From assembly GCA_003137135.1 (NCBI GenBank), contig PLFB01000129.1, forward strand, positions 43,707 to 84,406: a stretch of 40,700 nucleotides of DNA. Direction: 5' to 3'. The translations under genes and the position numbers were made by a program. Position 1 is the stretch's first letter; every line of letters begins with the position of its first letter. Shown here piece by piece: positions 18,193-27,282 of this stretch. The notes beneath the pieces were generated by a model. That model was not told where the DNA came from. It saw only the letters and a list, made by a program, of their open reading frames with translations, and ran no database searches. The stretch comes from Acetobacteraceae bacterium. Its GTDB lineage: Bacteria > Pseudomonadota > Alphaproteobacteria > Acetobacterales > Acetobacteraceae.

Positions 18193-19371
18193 ATGATGAA
18201 GCAAAAGACTGACAGGCAGCGCCAAGCATGCCGGTTGCGCCTGCGCATGCCGGGCGTGATATTGCCGCTGCTCGCTGGCATTGCCCCGGCGGCGTTGATG
18301 ACATGGTCTGCGCCGTGCGTGGCAGCGCCCACGAATGCCGCATCATTCGACAGTGATCCTTTGGTGGCGCCGTCCATCGCGGTTTTGCATCCTGACCAGG
18401 TTGTGCTTGAAACCGTGACCCTGGCCGGCCCGCGGCTTGTAGCCGGCGGCGAGCATGGCGTCATCATCGTCTCGGATGATTACGGCGCGCAATGGCGCCA
18501 GGTTTTTTCTCCCGTAGATGTAACAATTGATCAGATCAGATTTGCTGATGCACGGACCGGCTGGGCAGTTGGGGATTTTGGCGTCGTGCTGAAAACGCAG
18601 GATGGCGGGCTGACCTGGACCAAACAGCTGGACGGGGTGCAAGCCGCGAACTTGATGCTGATCAACGCCGAGGCGATCGCAGCGGCCAATCCAACCGACC
18701 CGGTGGCAGCGAAGCGGGTAAGACACGCCAAACTCTTTGTCAGCGACGGTCCCGACAAACCGTTTTTTCTTGTGCAGATTTTTGATGCGTTGCACCTGCG
18801 GATCTACGGCGCCTACGGCATGGCGTTCGAAACCCTTGATGGCGGCGCACATTGGGCGGATTGGAGCAGCCATATCACCGACCCTGGTCATCTGCATCCG
18901 TACGGTCTGGTCGAGACGGCCGGAACGATGATCTTTGCCGGCGAGCAAGGCATGCTGTTGAGCGGTCCGGCCGCCGGCCCGATTCAGCCGATGACCACGT
19001 CGCCTTATGACGGGAGCTTTTTTGGCATTCTCCAAACGCCAAGCGCCGGCCTTGTCGCCTATGGTCTGATGGGCAGTGTTTATGAAAGCCGGGACCAAGG
19101 TGCTACCTGGACGCAGGCAGTCAATCCATCATCATCAACGATCAATTGCGCCACTCTGAGCTTCGACGGTAAAATCCTGATCGGTGATTGGGATGGCAAT
19201 GTTTCGCAAGTTGAGGGCGCCAAGGTGGTGCCGACCGGCACGAATGCCGGATTTCCCATCTCTGATATGCTGGAGGCGCCGGATCAATCGCTCATCCTTG
19301 TCGGCATCAGCGGTGTGAAGCGCTTTCCGCCGGCTGTGTGGCGTGCCGCATTGACGGGACCCAAGAGCTGA
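18193..19371 (+). CDS. Ycf48/BNR-repeat-like predicted secreted beta-propeller protein
   Basis: Hydrophobic N-terminal signal-like segment; repeated DYGAQWRQVF / ARTGWAVGDFGVVLKTQDGGLTWTKQ / DGGAHWADWS / SRDQGATWTQA motifs. Confidence 0.85.
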   Translation: MMKQKTDRQRQACRLRLRMPGVILPLLAGIAPAALMTWSAPCVAAPTNAASFDSDPLVAPSIAVLHPDQVVLETVTLAGPRLVAGGEHGVIIVSDDYGAQWRQVFSPVDVTIDQIRFADARTGWAVGDFGVVLKTQDGGLTWTKQLDGVQAANLMLINAEAIAAANPTDPVAAKRVRHAKLFVSDGPDKPFFLVQIFDALHLRIYGAYGMAFETLDGGAHWADWSSHITDPGHLHPYGLVETAGTMIFAGEQGMLLSGPAAGPIQPMTTSPYDGSFFGILQTPSAGLVAYGLMGSVYESRDQGATWTQAVNPSSSTINCATLSFDGKILIGDWDGNVSQVEGAKVVPTGTNAGFPISDMLEAPDQSLILVGISGVKRFPPAVWRAALTGPKS

Positions 19372-21773
19372 TGGACGTCCAACTCGCACCACGGCCGGAA
19401 TCGGCCCGGCTTTCCGCAACGCGGCTAGAGGATTTTGACTATCAGTCCGGTTCGCTGGTTGAACGGCTGCTGTTCAACTGGCGCCCCGTCATTCTCGCCA
19501 TTTGCTTTGTCATCACAGCACTTCTCGGCTGGCAGGCCGTGCAGATACGCATCAACGCCAATTTTTTCGACGGCATTCCGACCAAGAATCCCTACATGGT
19601 CAATTTAATTGCGCATTATGATGACCTGTCGCAGCAAGGCAACACAGTCAGGATCATCGTCGAAGCCAATAGCGGCACGGTTCTGAACCCTCGCTATCTG
19701 CAAACGCTGCAGAACATCAACACGGAAGTTTCGCTGCTGCCGGGCGTTGATCGCGGCAACATGCTCTCGCTCTGGGCGCCGACTGTGCGATGGACGGCGG
19801 TAACGCAAGACGGGTTTGACGGCGGCACGGTGATACCGGATGATTACAACGGTTCAGCCGCCTCGATCCAGGCAGTTCAGAACAATCTCTTTCATTCCGG
19901 CCAGATCGGCAAGCTTGTCGCACCGGATTTCCGCTCGAGCGTGATTGTCGTGCCACTACGCGATGTGGTCGATGCGCGGGGTACGCCGATCAGCTATGGC
20001 GCGTTCTCGCGGCAGCTCGAAGACCTCCGCAAGAAATATGCGGCACAGGGTGTGACCATTCACATCACCGGGTTTGCGAAAGTCGTCGGCGACATCATCA
20101 ACGCGACGCCGGAGATTGCGCTGTTCTTCCTTGTGTCGATCATCATCACCGCGGGGTTCCTGTTTTCCTACACGCATTGCCTGCGCAGTACCTCGCTTGT
20201 CGTATTCTGCTCGCTGATTGCCGTCGTCTGGCAGCTCGGCCTGGTGGTGCTGCTCGGCTTCGAGCTTGACCCTTATACCGAGCTTGTGCCGTTCCTGATC
20301 TTTGCGATCGGCATGAGCCATGGCGCGCAGAAAATGAACGGCATCATGCAGGATATCGGCCGCGGGACACCCCGGCTAATCGCGGCACGCATGACCTTCC
20401 GCCGGCTTTTCATGGCGGGGTTTTCAGCACTGATCTGCGATGCCGTTGGCTTTGCGGTGTTGAGCATCATTCCCATCGTCTCGATCCAGCACCTCGCGAT
20501 CATCGCGAGCCTTGGGGTGTCGATCCTGATTTTCACCAATCTGATCCTGCTGCCAATCTTTCTCAGCTACACAGGTGTAAAAGCCTCGGCTGCGCAGCGG
20601 GCATTGCATGCGGAGGAGCGCGCCTCTATCGGCACGCATTTTCTCTGGGACATTCTCGGCAAGCTTACGGCAAGGCGCTGGGCCATCGCGGCAATCGCCG
20701 TGGCCGTCCTGCTTGCGGGCATCGGCTATAAGGTGAGCGAGAACTTGCAGGTTGGCGACCTCGGCCGGGGCGCGCCCGAACTGCGCGCGAATTCGCCCTA
20801 TAACCAGGATAATGCCTACGCCACCACGCATTACGGCGCGAGCACGGATGTGTTCGTGGTAATGTTCACCTCACCCCCTGGCCAGTGCACTGCGTACGCC
20901 ATGCTGCGCACGATGGACCAGGTGGAATGGGCGGCATCGCAGGTGCCTGGCGTCGTCTCCACCGAATCACTGGCAGCGGCCGCGCGCTATCTGATGATTG
21001 AGATCAACGAGCAGAATTTCAAATGGTTCGATTTGCCCAGGAACCAGTATTCGCTCGATTCCGTAACGGCGACCGGAACAATGGGGTTGTCCAATGACAG
21101 TTGCACGCTCAACCCCCTGCTGATCTACCTAAGCGACCACAAGGCCGGCACGCTGCTGCGCCTTACATCGCGGCTGAAAACCACGATGGCAATGATCTCA
21201 CCGCCGGCCGGAACGCAAATTTTATTGGCCGGCGGCAGTGCGGGCATCGCGGCGGCGACGAACGACACGGTCAAATCCGCGCTCAATCAAATGTTATTCT
21301 GGGTATATGGGGCGGTAACACTGCTGTGCCTCATCGCGTTCCGGTCCTGGCGCGCGGTGCTTTGCGCAATTTTGCCCCTTATCCTGACATCCATTCTCGC
21401 CGAGGCGCTGATGGTCGCACTTGGGATCGGCGTGAAAGTGGCGACCTTGCCGGTGGTTGCCCTCGGTGTCGGCATCGGCGTCGATTACGCCCTGTATGTG
21501 CTCTCCATCGTTCTGGCGCGGCTGCGCGCTGGCGAATCGCTTTACAGCGCCTACCGGCAATCTTTGATGTTTACCGGCCGCGTTGTGCTGCTCACGGGCT
21601 TCACGCTTGCCACAAGTGTCGCGATGTGGGTGTTCTCGCCGATCAAATTCCAGGCGGATATGGGGCTGTTGCTGTCGTTCATGTTCATCTGGAACATGAT
21701 CGGCGCGCTGGTTCTGCTGCCGGCGCTCGCTCATTTTCTGCTGAAGCCAGCGGCAGCAAGACGTTACGGATGA
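19371..21773 (+). CDS. RND superfamily transporter, MMPL/HpnN-like
   Basis: About 800 aa with repeated multi-helix bundles; FAIGMSHGAQKMNGI and GVGIGVDYALYVLS intramembrane motifs. ATG overlaps the upstream TGA (TGATG). Confidence 0.92.
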   Translation: MDVQLAPRPESARLSATRLEDFDYQSGSLVERLLFNWRPVILAICFVITALLGWQAVQIRINANFFDGIPTKNPYMVNLIAHYDDLSQQGNTVRIIVEANSGTVLNPRYLQTLQNINTEVSLLPGVDRGNMLSLWAPTVRWTAVTQDGFDGGTVIPDDYNGSAASIQAVQNNLFHSGQIGKLVAPDFRSSVIVVPLRDVVDARGTPISYGAFSRQLEDLRKKYAAQGVTIHITGFAKVVGDIINATPEIALFFLVSIIITAGFLFSYTHCLRSTSLVVFCSLIAVVWQLGLVVLLGFELDPYTELVPFLIFAIGMSHGAQKMNGIMQDIGRGTPRLIAARMTFRRLFMAGFSALICDAVGFAVLSIIPIVSIQHLAIIASLGVSILIFTNLILLPIFLSYTGVKASAAQRALHAEERASIGTHFLWDILGKLTARRWAIAAIAVAVLLAGIGYKVSENLQVGDLGRGAPELRANSPYNQDNAYATTHYGASTDVFVVMFTSPPGQCTAYAMLRTMDQVEWAASQVPGVVSTESLAAAARYLMIEINEQNFKWFDLPRNQYSLDSVTATGTMGLSNDSCTLNPLLIYLSDHKAGTLLRLTSRLKTTMAMISPPAGTQILLAGGSAGIAAATNDTVKSALNQMLFWVYGAVTLLCLIAFRSWRAVLCAILPLILTSILAEALMVALGIGVKVATLPVVALGVGIGVDYALYVLSIVLARLRAGESLYSAYRQSLMFTGRVVLLTGFTLATSVAMWVFSPIKFQADMGLLLSFMFIWNMIGALVLLPALAHFLLKPAAARRYG

Positions 21774-21887
21774 CTTCCAGTCATGGCGTCCGGTCCAAAT
21801 TTCCATTTGCGTAAATAGCAAATCAACCCGTAGAAAAAGGCTCACGATTCACAAATAAGAATTCGGTTTTTGGGGACGATAAAAGCA

Positions 21888-23564
21888 ATGAAACAAAATC
21901 ACCAGTCTTTTGCAGCGAAGCTTTCGTATCGCGCCCGCCGCGCCCGGTTTTTGAAGCGCTCTCTGCTCGCCAGCGCCACGGGGCTTGCATTCACGGCATT
22001 CGGCGGGCAGCGGGCTTCAGCGTTTCCGATTTCCACGCCCGTTCCGGGCCTTACCATCACCCTGGACAATACGGTGGAGGTCAACATCCTCGGCCGCACC
22101 GAGCAGAGCAGCCCGGATTCGTTCGACAATCCCAACGGGGATGATGTCGCGCAGAATTTCCGGCATTTCCTCTCGGCGGAGCGTATCGATCTGGATAGCG
22201 GCCTAGACGTGAAATACGATAATTTCGGCTTGCGCATTTCCGGCGCGGCCTGGGAAGATTTTAGCTACGACCAGAACAACAGCAACGCGTCGCCCGGCAC
22301 GATCAACTACAATAGCAGCAAATCAGACTCTTTCTCGCGCGCGGCCGACGGTCTGGCGGGCCACCGCGTCGAGCTTGATGATGCGTTCACCTTCGGGTCA
22401 TTTGGCATTGGCGATTCCACCTTGTCCTACCGTGCCGGCCAGTTCGTGCAAATCTATGGGCAGAGCCTGCTGCTGGCGGCGGAGGGCATTGGCGGCGTGA
22501 TGAACCCGATCGACGGCATCCGCGCGCAGATTTTGCTGAACCCGCAATCGCGCGACATTTTCATGCCGACCCCGCAAATTTCGGTTGTGGAACAGCTCTC
22601 CAACGGCCTCGCCTTCAGCGGCTATTACAAGCTCGGCTGGCGGGCGACAAGAATTCCGCCCTCTGGCTCGTATTTCAGCCCCTCCGATCTGTATGGCCCT
22701 GGTGCGACGAAACTTTTCCTCGGCGGCGGCGCGTTTTTCGGCCGCCAGAACGATATCCGGCCCAATGGCGGCGACAAGCAGTTTGGTGTCCAGATCCAGG
22801 ACAGTTTTTTCAACGACGATTTCGCCCTGCACTTCGTTAATTTCGATGCTTATGCACCCGAGGTCTATATCCACCCCGGCGCCGGCTTCAATCCATTGAC
22901 GGGACAGGTCGGCACTTATCAGTTCGTCTATCCGCGGGATGCGCAGTTGTTCGGCGCGAGCTTCTCCGCGAGCCCGACCTTCGGATCCTACCCGGTAAAC
23001 TTCGGCGTCGAAATCTCCGAGCGGCATCACGAAGGCCTCGTCACGAGTGGCAGCGTGGCGCCATCGGCCGCCAGCAACCAGAGCAATGTGTTTTATCCGG
23101 TTGGCGATGTGGCCCACGGCCTGGTTTCTTTCATCTATGCCTCGCCGCCGCTGCCAATGATCCGCTCCGACCAAGCCTCGGTGACCGCCGAATTCGGCGC
23201 CAGCAAGCTGCTTTCGGTATTCGAGAACAAGGCCAATCTCTACGCCAAGACCGAGGGTCTGGCGGTGGATGGGACGATTGACCTTGGCCTCAGCTACTTT
23301 GACATCTATCCGGCGGTCGACATGGCGCCGGCACTCGGCATTTCCTATGCCCCGCTCGGCAACTCCCCAGAAGGCTATTTCGTGCATGGCGGTGGATCAT
23401 TGTCGCTGGCCGATACGTTCACTTTGAACAAGGTCTATAATCTCACCATCCAGTACCGGCACTATGTCGGCACCTTGAAGAGCACGCTGGGTGGCGCCTC
23501 CGATCCAAGCCAGACATTATACGGCAAGGACTTCATCGGGCTAGAAGCCGATACCTCATTCTAA
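21888..23564 (+). CDS. DUF1302 family predicted outer-membrane protein
   Basis: Signal-like N-terminus ending RASAFPI; alternating beta-strand pattern and C-terminal ...DFIGLEADTSF; position next to DUF1329 and RND genes. Confidence 0.8.
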   Translation: MKQNHQSFAAKLSYRARRARFLKRSLLASATGLAFTAFGGQRASAFPISTPVPGLTITLDNTVEVNILGRTEQSSPDSFDNPNGDDVAQNFRHFLSAERIDLDSGLDVKYDNFGLRISGAAWEDFSYDQNNSNASPGTINYNSSKSDSFSRAADGLAGHRVELDDAFTFGSFGIGDSTLSYRAGQFVQIYGQSLLLAAEGIGGVMNPIDGIRAQILLNPQSRDIFMPTPQISVVEQLSNGLAFSGYYKLGWRATRIPPSGSYFSPSDLYGPGATKLFLGGGAFFGRQNDIRPNGGDKQFGVQIQDSFFNDDFALHFVNFDAYAPEVYIHPGAGFNPLTGQVGTYQFVYPRDAQLFGASFSASPTFGSYPVNFGVEISERHHEGLVTSGSVAPSAASNQSNVFYPVGDVAHGLVSFIYASPPLPMIRSDQASVTAEFGASKLLSVFENKANLYAKTEGLAVDGTIDLGLSYFDIYPAVDMAPALGISYAPLGNSPEGYFVHGGGSLSLADTFTLNKVYNLTIQYRHYVGTLKSTLGGASDPSQTLYGKDFIGLEADTSF

Positions 23565-23679
23565 CGGTCTGAATAGTGAAATCAGGTCATCTTGATATTC
23601 TAAAATATTGGGTCCTGGTTCGGGGAAAAATTGGATAGAAACGGCGTTGAGTCGCGAAAACGAAGATGGGAAAGCGTCA

Positions 23680-25038
23680 ATGAAACTTAAACTCACTCTC
23701 TTGGCCGCCACCGCCAGTATGCTGGCATATCAGCCGTCACCGGCGCGCGCACAGGTCACGGCGGCGCAGGCCGCACAGCTTGGCACTACGCTCACGCCGC
23801 TCGGCGCGGAAATGGCAGGTAATGCCGATGGCAGCATTCCCGCCTGGACTGGCGGCGTCTGCACGATGAACCTGGCCAGCGGCGATAACGGCAACATCCC
23901 GCCAGTGTTCGCCAACGAACAGAAGCTATTCACGATCGATGCGTCTAATGTCAGCAAGTATGCCGATAAGCTAACCCCGGGCGAGATCAAAATGATCACC
24001 ACGTTCCAGGGTTTTCACATGGATGTGTACCCGACGCACCGCACCGGCTGCGCGCCGCAATGGGTTTACGATAATGTTAAAAAGAACGCGCTTACATCCT
24101 ACATGAAGGGTGACTATCCGTTTGGATTTGCTGGCGGCATTCCGTTCCCTATTCCGCAGAATGGCGAGGAGATCGTCTGGAACAGCAATACCGCATGGGC
24201 CGGCCAGGATACGTCCGACGAGGTCAGCAACTATATCGTGCCGTTCAACCATTCGCCCATTTTGACCTCCACTACCTATGTCACCTATTTCAAGGATCTT
24301 TATCAGCCGGGCGTCACGACCGCCAATTATGACGGGATTTATACCCGCGACGAAAGCCAGGTCTCGGCGCCCGCAAACCGCGTCGGCGAAGTATACGATT
24401 CTTTCCAGCCGACATCGACACCGCCGCTCGATTATCGCGTCTGGGAGTATCTGGTCGGCCAGCGCCGGCTGCGTCTTGCACCAAATATCGGCTACGACGG
24501 CGCCTATCCCGATTGCGGCGGTCTCATGGATGCTGATGAAATCTACGTGTTCAACAACAAGCCGGACCATTACGACTGGAAACTTCTGGGCAAAAAAGAA
24601 ATCTACGTTCCCTATAACGAGAACGGGGCCTCTCTGCTGCCGGACACCAGCCAGCTGCTCGGGCCACAATTCCTGAATCCGGACCATATACGTTGGGAGC
24701 TTCACAGGGTCTGGGTCGTTGACGCCACGGTGCGTTCCGGCTTTCGCAATTTGATCGCGCACCGGACAGTCTATGCCGATGAGGACACATGGAGCTTCGT
24801 TCTCGCGGATGAATATGACAGCGCGGGAAATCTGGTGAAGTTCAACTCCATCCTGCCGATGGTCGACCCCGCGATTCCCGCCGTGCCCTTTATCACGACG
24901 GCGCTGTATGACCTTCACGGCGGCGGCTACTGCATGTTCCAGCTTCCTGTCGGCCCCAACCAATGGATCCTGAAAAACTCGGACAAACCCGTATCCGCAT
25001 TCGATCCGCAGCAGATCGTCAACAGCGCTGCGGATTGA
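23680..25038 (+). CDS. DUF1329 family predicted exported protein
   Basis: Signal peptide MKLKLTLLAATASMLAYQPSPARA; LGTTLTPLGAEMAGNADGSIPAWTGG start typical of DUF1329; VWEYLVGQRRLRLAPNIGYD. Confidence 0.9.
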   Translation: MKLKLTLLAATASMLAYQPSPARAQVTAAQAAQLGTTLTPLGAEMAGNADGSIPAWTGGVCTMNLASGDNGNIPPVFANEQKLFTIDASNVSKYADKLTPGEIKMITTFQGFHMDVYPTHRTGCAPQWVYDNVKKNALTSYMKGDYPFGFAGGIPFPIPQNGEEIVWNSNTAWAGQDTSDEVSNYIVPFNHSPILTSTTYVTYFKDLYQPGVTTANYDGIYTRDESQVSAPANRVGEVYDSFQPTSTPPLDYRVWEYLVGQRRLRLAPNIGYDGAYPDCGGLMDADEIYVFNNKPDHYDWKLLGKKEIYVPYNENGASLLPDTSQLLGPQFLNPDHIRWELHRVWVVDATVRSGFRNLIAHRTVYADEDTWSFVLADEYDSAGNLVKFNSILPMVDPAIPAVPFITTALYDLHGGGYCMFQLPVGPNQWILKNSDKPVSAFDPQQIVNSAAD

Positions 25039-25148
25039 TCCGAACAGGCGTGGCTACAGACCCCGCCTTCACCTGACCCAGCTTGACCGGCTTATTGATC
25101 CGGTGTTCCAGTTACTTTTCAAGCAAGCCTGCTCTGAAAACAAATAGA

Positions 25149-25173
25149 CCTGGACGATTCCACATCGTCCAGG
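25149..25173. terminator. Perfect 10-bp hairpin, candidate bidirectional terminator
   Basis: CCTGGACGAT-tccac-ATCGTCCAGG; T-rich tract downstream on both strands. Confidence 0.6.
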
Positions 25174-25211
25174 CCTAATTTCTTGCGCAACTTGCATGGC
25201 TGTCGCGTTCT

Positions 25212-25250
25212 CGAAGGTCGTGATAAGTTTGTCACTCATCACGACCTTCG
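25212..25250. terminator. Perfect 13-bp inverted repeat followed by TCTCTTTT
   Basis: CGAAGGTCGTGAT-(13 nt)-ATCACGACCTTCG-TCTCTTTT. Confidence 0.6.
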
Positions 25251-25278
25251 TCTCTTTTGACCAGCAATTTAATGGTTC

Positions 25279-25303
25279 AGGTGAATCGGCTCCCGATTCA
25301 CCT
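25279..25303. terminator. Perfect 11-bp hairpin, 3-nt loop, just past the LysR 3' end
   Basis: AGGTGAATCGG-ctc-CCGATTCACCT. Confidence 0.55.
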
Positions 25304-25318
25304 CCAGGCCATATTTCG

Positions 25319-26272
25319 CTATGCTGCGCGGCTTTGCACCTGCGCCGCATCACTTACATCCAGCGCCCTGAACGTTTTGACCAGCCAGTTCTTGAAAGCA
25401 CCAACCTGCGGCACATCCCGCCGCTCGTGTGGAATGGTGAGATAGTAACCAAGATCACGATGCAGCACGGTGTCGAATGGTTCGAACAACTGCCCCTCGG
25501 CGATTTCCCGGGCAAAGTAGGGCCGCTGGGCGATGACGATACCAGCGCCGGAAATCGCGGCCTGATAGGCAACGCTAAGCTCTTCAAACATCATGTTATC
25601 CTTGGCAACGATGCTTTCGCCTTTCACACAGGCGAGCCAGTCTGGCCAGTCATTGCGGCGGAAATCCTGATGTAGAAGCACATGGTCCTTCAGGATTTTT
25701 GGCGAATAGGGCCGCTTGGCTGGGTCGAGAAGTTTCGGGCTGCAGACCGGCCGCAGCTGGTCGTGAAACAACAGCGTGCTTTCAACGCCGCGCCACTGGC
25801 CATGGCCATAGCGAATCCGCACATCTTCCTGGCTGCGGCTCAGTTCCACCGAATCGGTCCCGGACACAAGCCGGACTTTCACCTTGGGATGCTGCACCTG
25901 AAAATTGGCCAGGTTGGGAAGCAGAAAACCAATCATGAAGCTGGTATAGGTTCTCACGGTCAGTATCGAGGCGCTTTTCTGCCCACGGAACTCAGCAGTG
26001 GCAGCACCTAGACGATCGAATATATCAGTCAACCGGTGAGCAAGCATGTCGCTCTTTTCTGAAAGCAGCAGGCCATTATGACAGCGCTCAAAAAGCGGCT
26101 CACCCATATAGTCCTCCAGCGCCTTCACGGACCGGCTGACCGCACCTTGCGTCACGCAAAGCTCATCGGCCGCCTGCGTGAAACTGAGGTGCCTTGCCGC
26201 GGCTTCGAAAGCGCGCAAGGGGTTAAGCGGCGCGATACGCCGTGCTGATCTCGCATGTGGATCTTTATCCAT
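25319..26272 (-). CDS. LysR family transcriptional regulator, GcvA-like
   Basis: APLNPLRAFEAAARHLSFTQAADELCVTQGAVSRSVKALEDYMGEPLFER; start at MDKDPHARSARR with GGAGGA upstream. Confidence 0.93.
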   Translation of the reverse strand: MDKDPHARSARRIAPLNPLRAFEAAARHLSFTQAADELCVTQGAVSRSVKALEDYMGEPLFERCHNGLLLSEKSDMLAHRLTDIFDRLGAATAEFRGQKSASILTVRTYTSFMIGFLLPNLANFQVQHPKVKVRLVSGTDSVELSRSQEDVRIRYGHGQWRGVESTLLFHDQLRPVCSPKLLDPAKRPYSPKILKDHVLLHQDFRRNDWPDWLACVKGESIVAKDNMMFEELSVAYQAAISGAGIVIAQRPYFAREIAEGQLFEPFDTVLHRDLGYYLTIPHERRDVPQVGAFKNWLVKTFRALDVSDAAQVQSRAA

Positions 26273-26502
26273 TTTTTCCTCCTGGGTTGGTAACGCCTTA
26301 TTTGCGCTCCCGATGTTTCCGGTCCCTAAATCACCTTCGAAACCCGCAAGCCTCGATGAACGCGTCTTTCGCACGCCATTACATTTCTTGATGGGTATGA
26401 GCGTACTGCATACGCCATCCCCCTGCAAATATTATGATATAGGGGCGGTATGAGGAAAACTCATCGTATGGCCGGGCGTCCCGCACCCGGCGCGCCCGGC
26501 GG

Positions 26503-27282
26503 TCAAGGTGCCGCGAGAACGCCGCCATCCACGGCTAAGGTATGACCCGTAATATAGGAGGCGCGTGGCGAGCAGAGCCAAAGCACGGCCTCGGCCGCCT
26601 CCTCCGGCTGGCCGAGCCGGCGCATGACGCGCGTTTTGGCGACATTTCGCTTGCGCTCTTCATCTTCGCCCAGCCCCTTGGCCAGCATGGGCGTCTCGAT
26701 TCCGGCCGGCGCGATGGCGTTGATCCGTATGCCGAATGGCCCGTTTTCCGCCGCGCCAATGCGCGTCAGCGCCACGATTCCGGCCTTGCTGCTGGAATAG
26801 GCCGCCGAATTCAACACGGTGCGGAATGCGGTGACTGAAGTCGTGTTCACAATCGCGCCGCCGCCGTCCTGCCGGAGCATTTGCTGTATCTCATGCTTCA
26901 TGCAGAGAAATACGCCTTTGAGGTTGACGGAGAGCACGCGGTCCCAGGCTGCTTCCGCCATGTCCGCGATCGCCACTTCCTGCACCAGCGTACCGGCATT
27001 GTTATGCGCGCAATCCAGCCGGCCATACCAGGAGACGGTTTTTTCAACCATGTTTTCAACCGACGCATTGTCGGCAACATCCACCTGCACGAAACGCGCC
27101 TTTCCGCCCGCGGCCAATATATCCGAAACCGTCTTTTGCCCGTCGGCCTCGGCGATATCCGCCACCACAACCGCGGCACCCGCGCGGGCAAACCCAAAGG
27201 CCGTCGCGCGGCCGATTCCTGTCGCGGCCCCGGTGACAAGCGCAACCTTGCCTGAAAACTCCCCGTCGGCAGCGCCGCTCAT
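26503..27282 (-). CDS. SDR family oxidoreductase
   Basis: VTGAATGIGRATAFGFARAGAAVVVADIAE, NNAGT, YSSSK, ITGHTLAVDGG; start overlaps P450 stop (ATGA). Confidence 0.93.
   Translation of the reverse strand: MSGAADGEFSGKVALVTGAATGIGRATAFGFARAGAAVVVADIAEADGQKTVSDILAAGGKARFVQVDVADNASVENMVEKTVSWYGRLDCAHNNAGTLVQEVAIADMAEAAWDRVLSVNLKGVFLCMKHEIQQMLRQDGGGAIVNTTSVTAFRTVLNSAAYSSSKAGIVALTRIGAAENGPFGIRINAIAPAGIETPMLAKGLGEDEERKRNVAKTRVMRRLGQPEEAAEAVLWLCSPRASYITGHTLAVDGGVLAAP

Noticed and set aside
22398-24963. Long minus-strand ORFs opposite DUF1302 (22398-23387) and DUF1329 (23971-24963)
   Set aside because: Shadow ORFs; the + strand frames carry signal peptides and family motifs.
25145-25303. Hairpin series as a CRISPR or MITE-like repeat array
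   Set aside because: The three stems have different sequences with no common direct repeat or visible target-site duplication.
25069-25353. 94-aa minus-strand ORF across the triple-hairpin spacer
   Set aside because: No recognisable domain, spans three perfect inverted repeats, and overlaps the LysR 3' end; better explained as non-coding.
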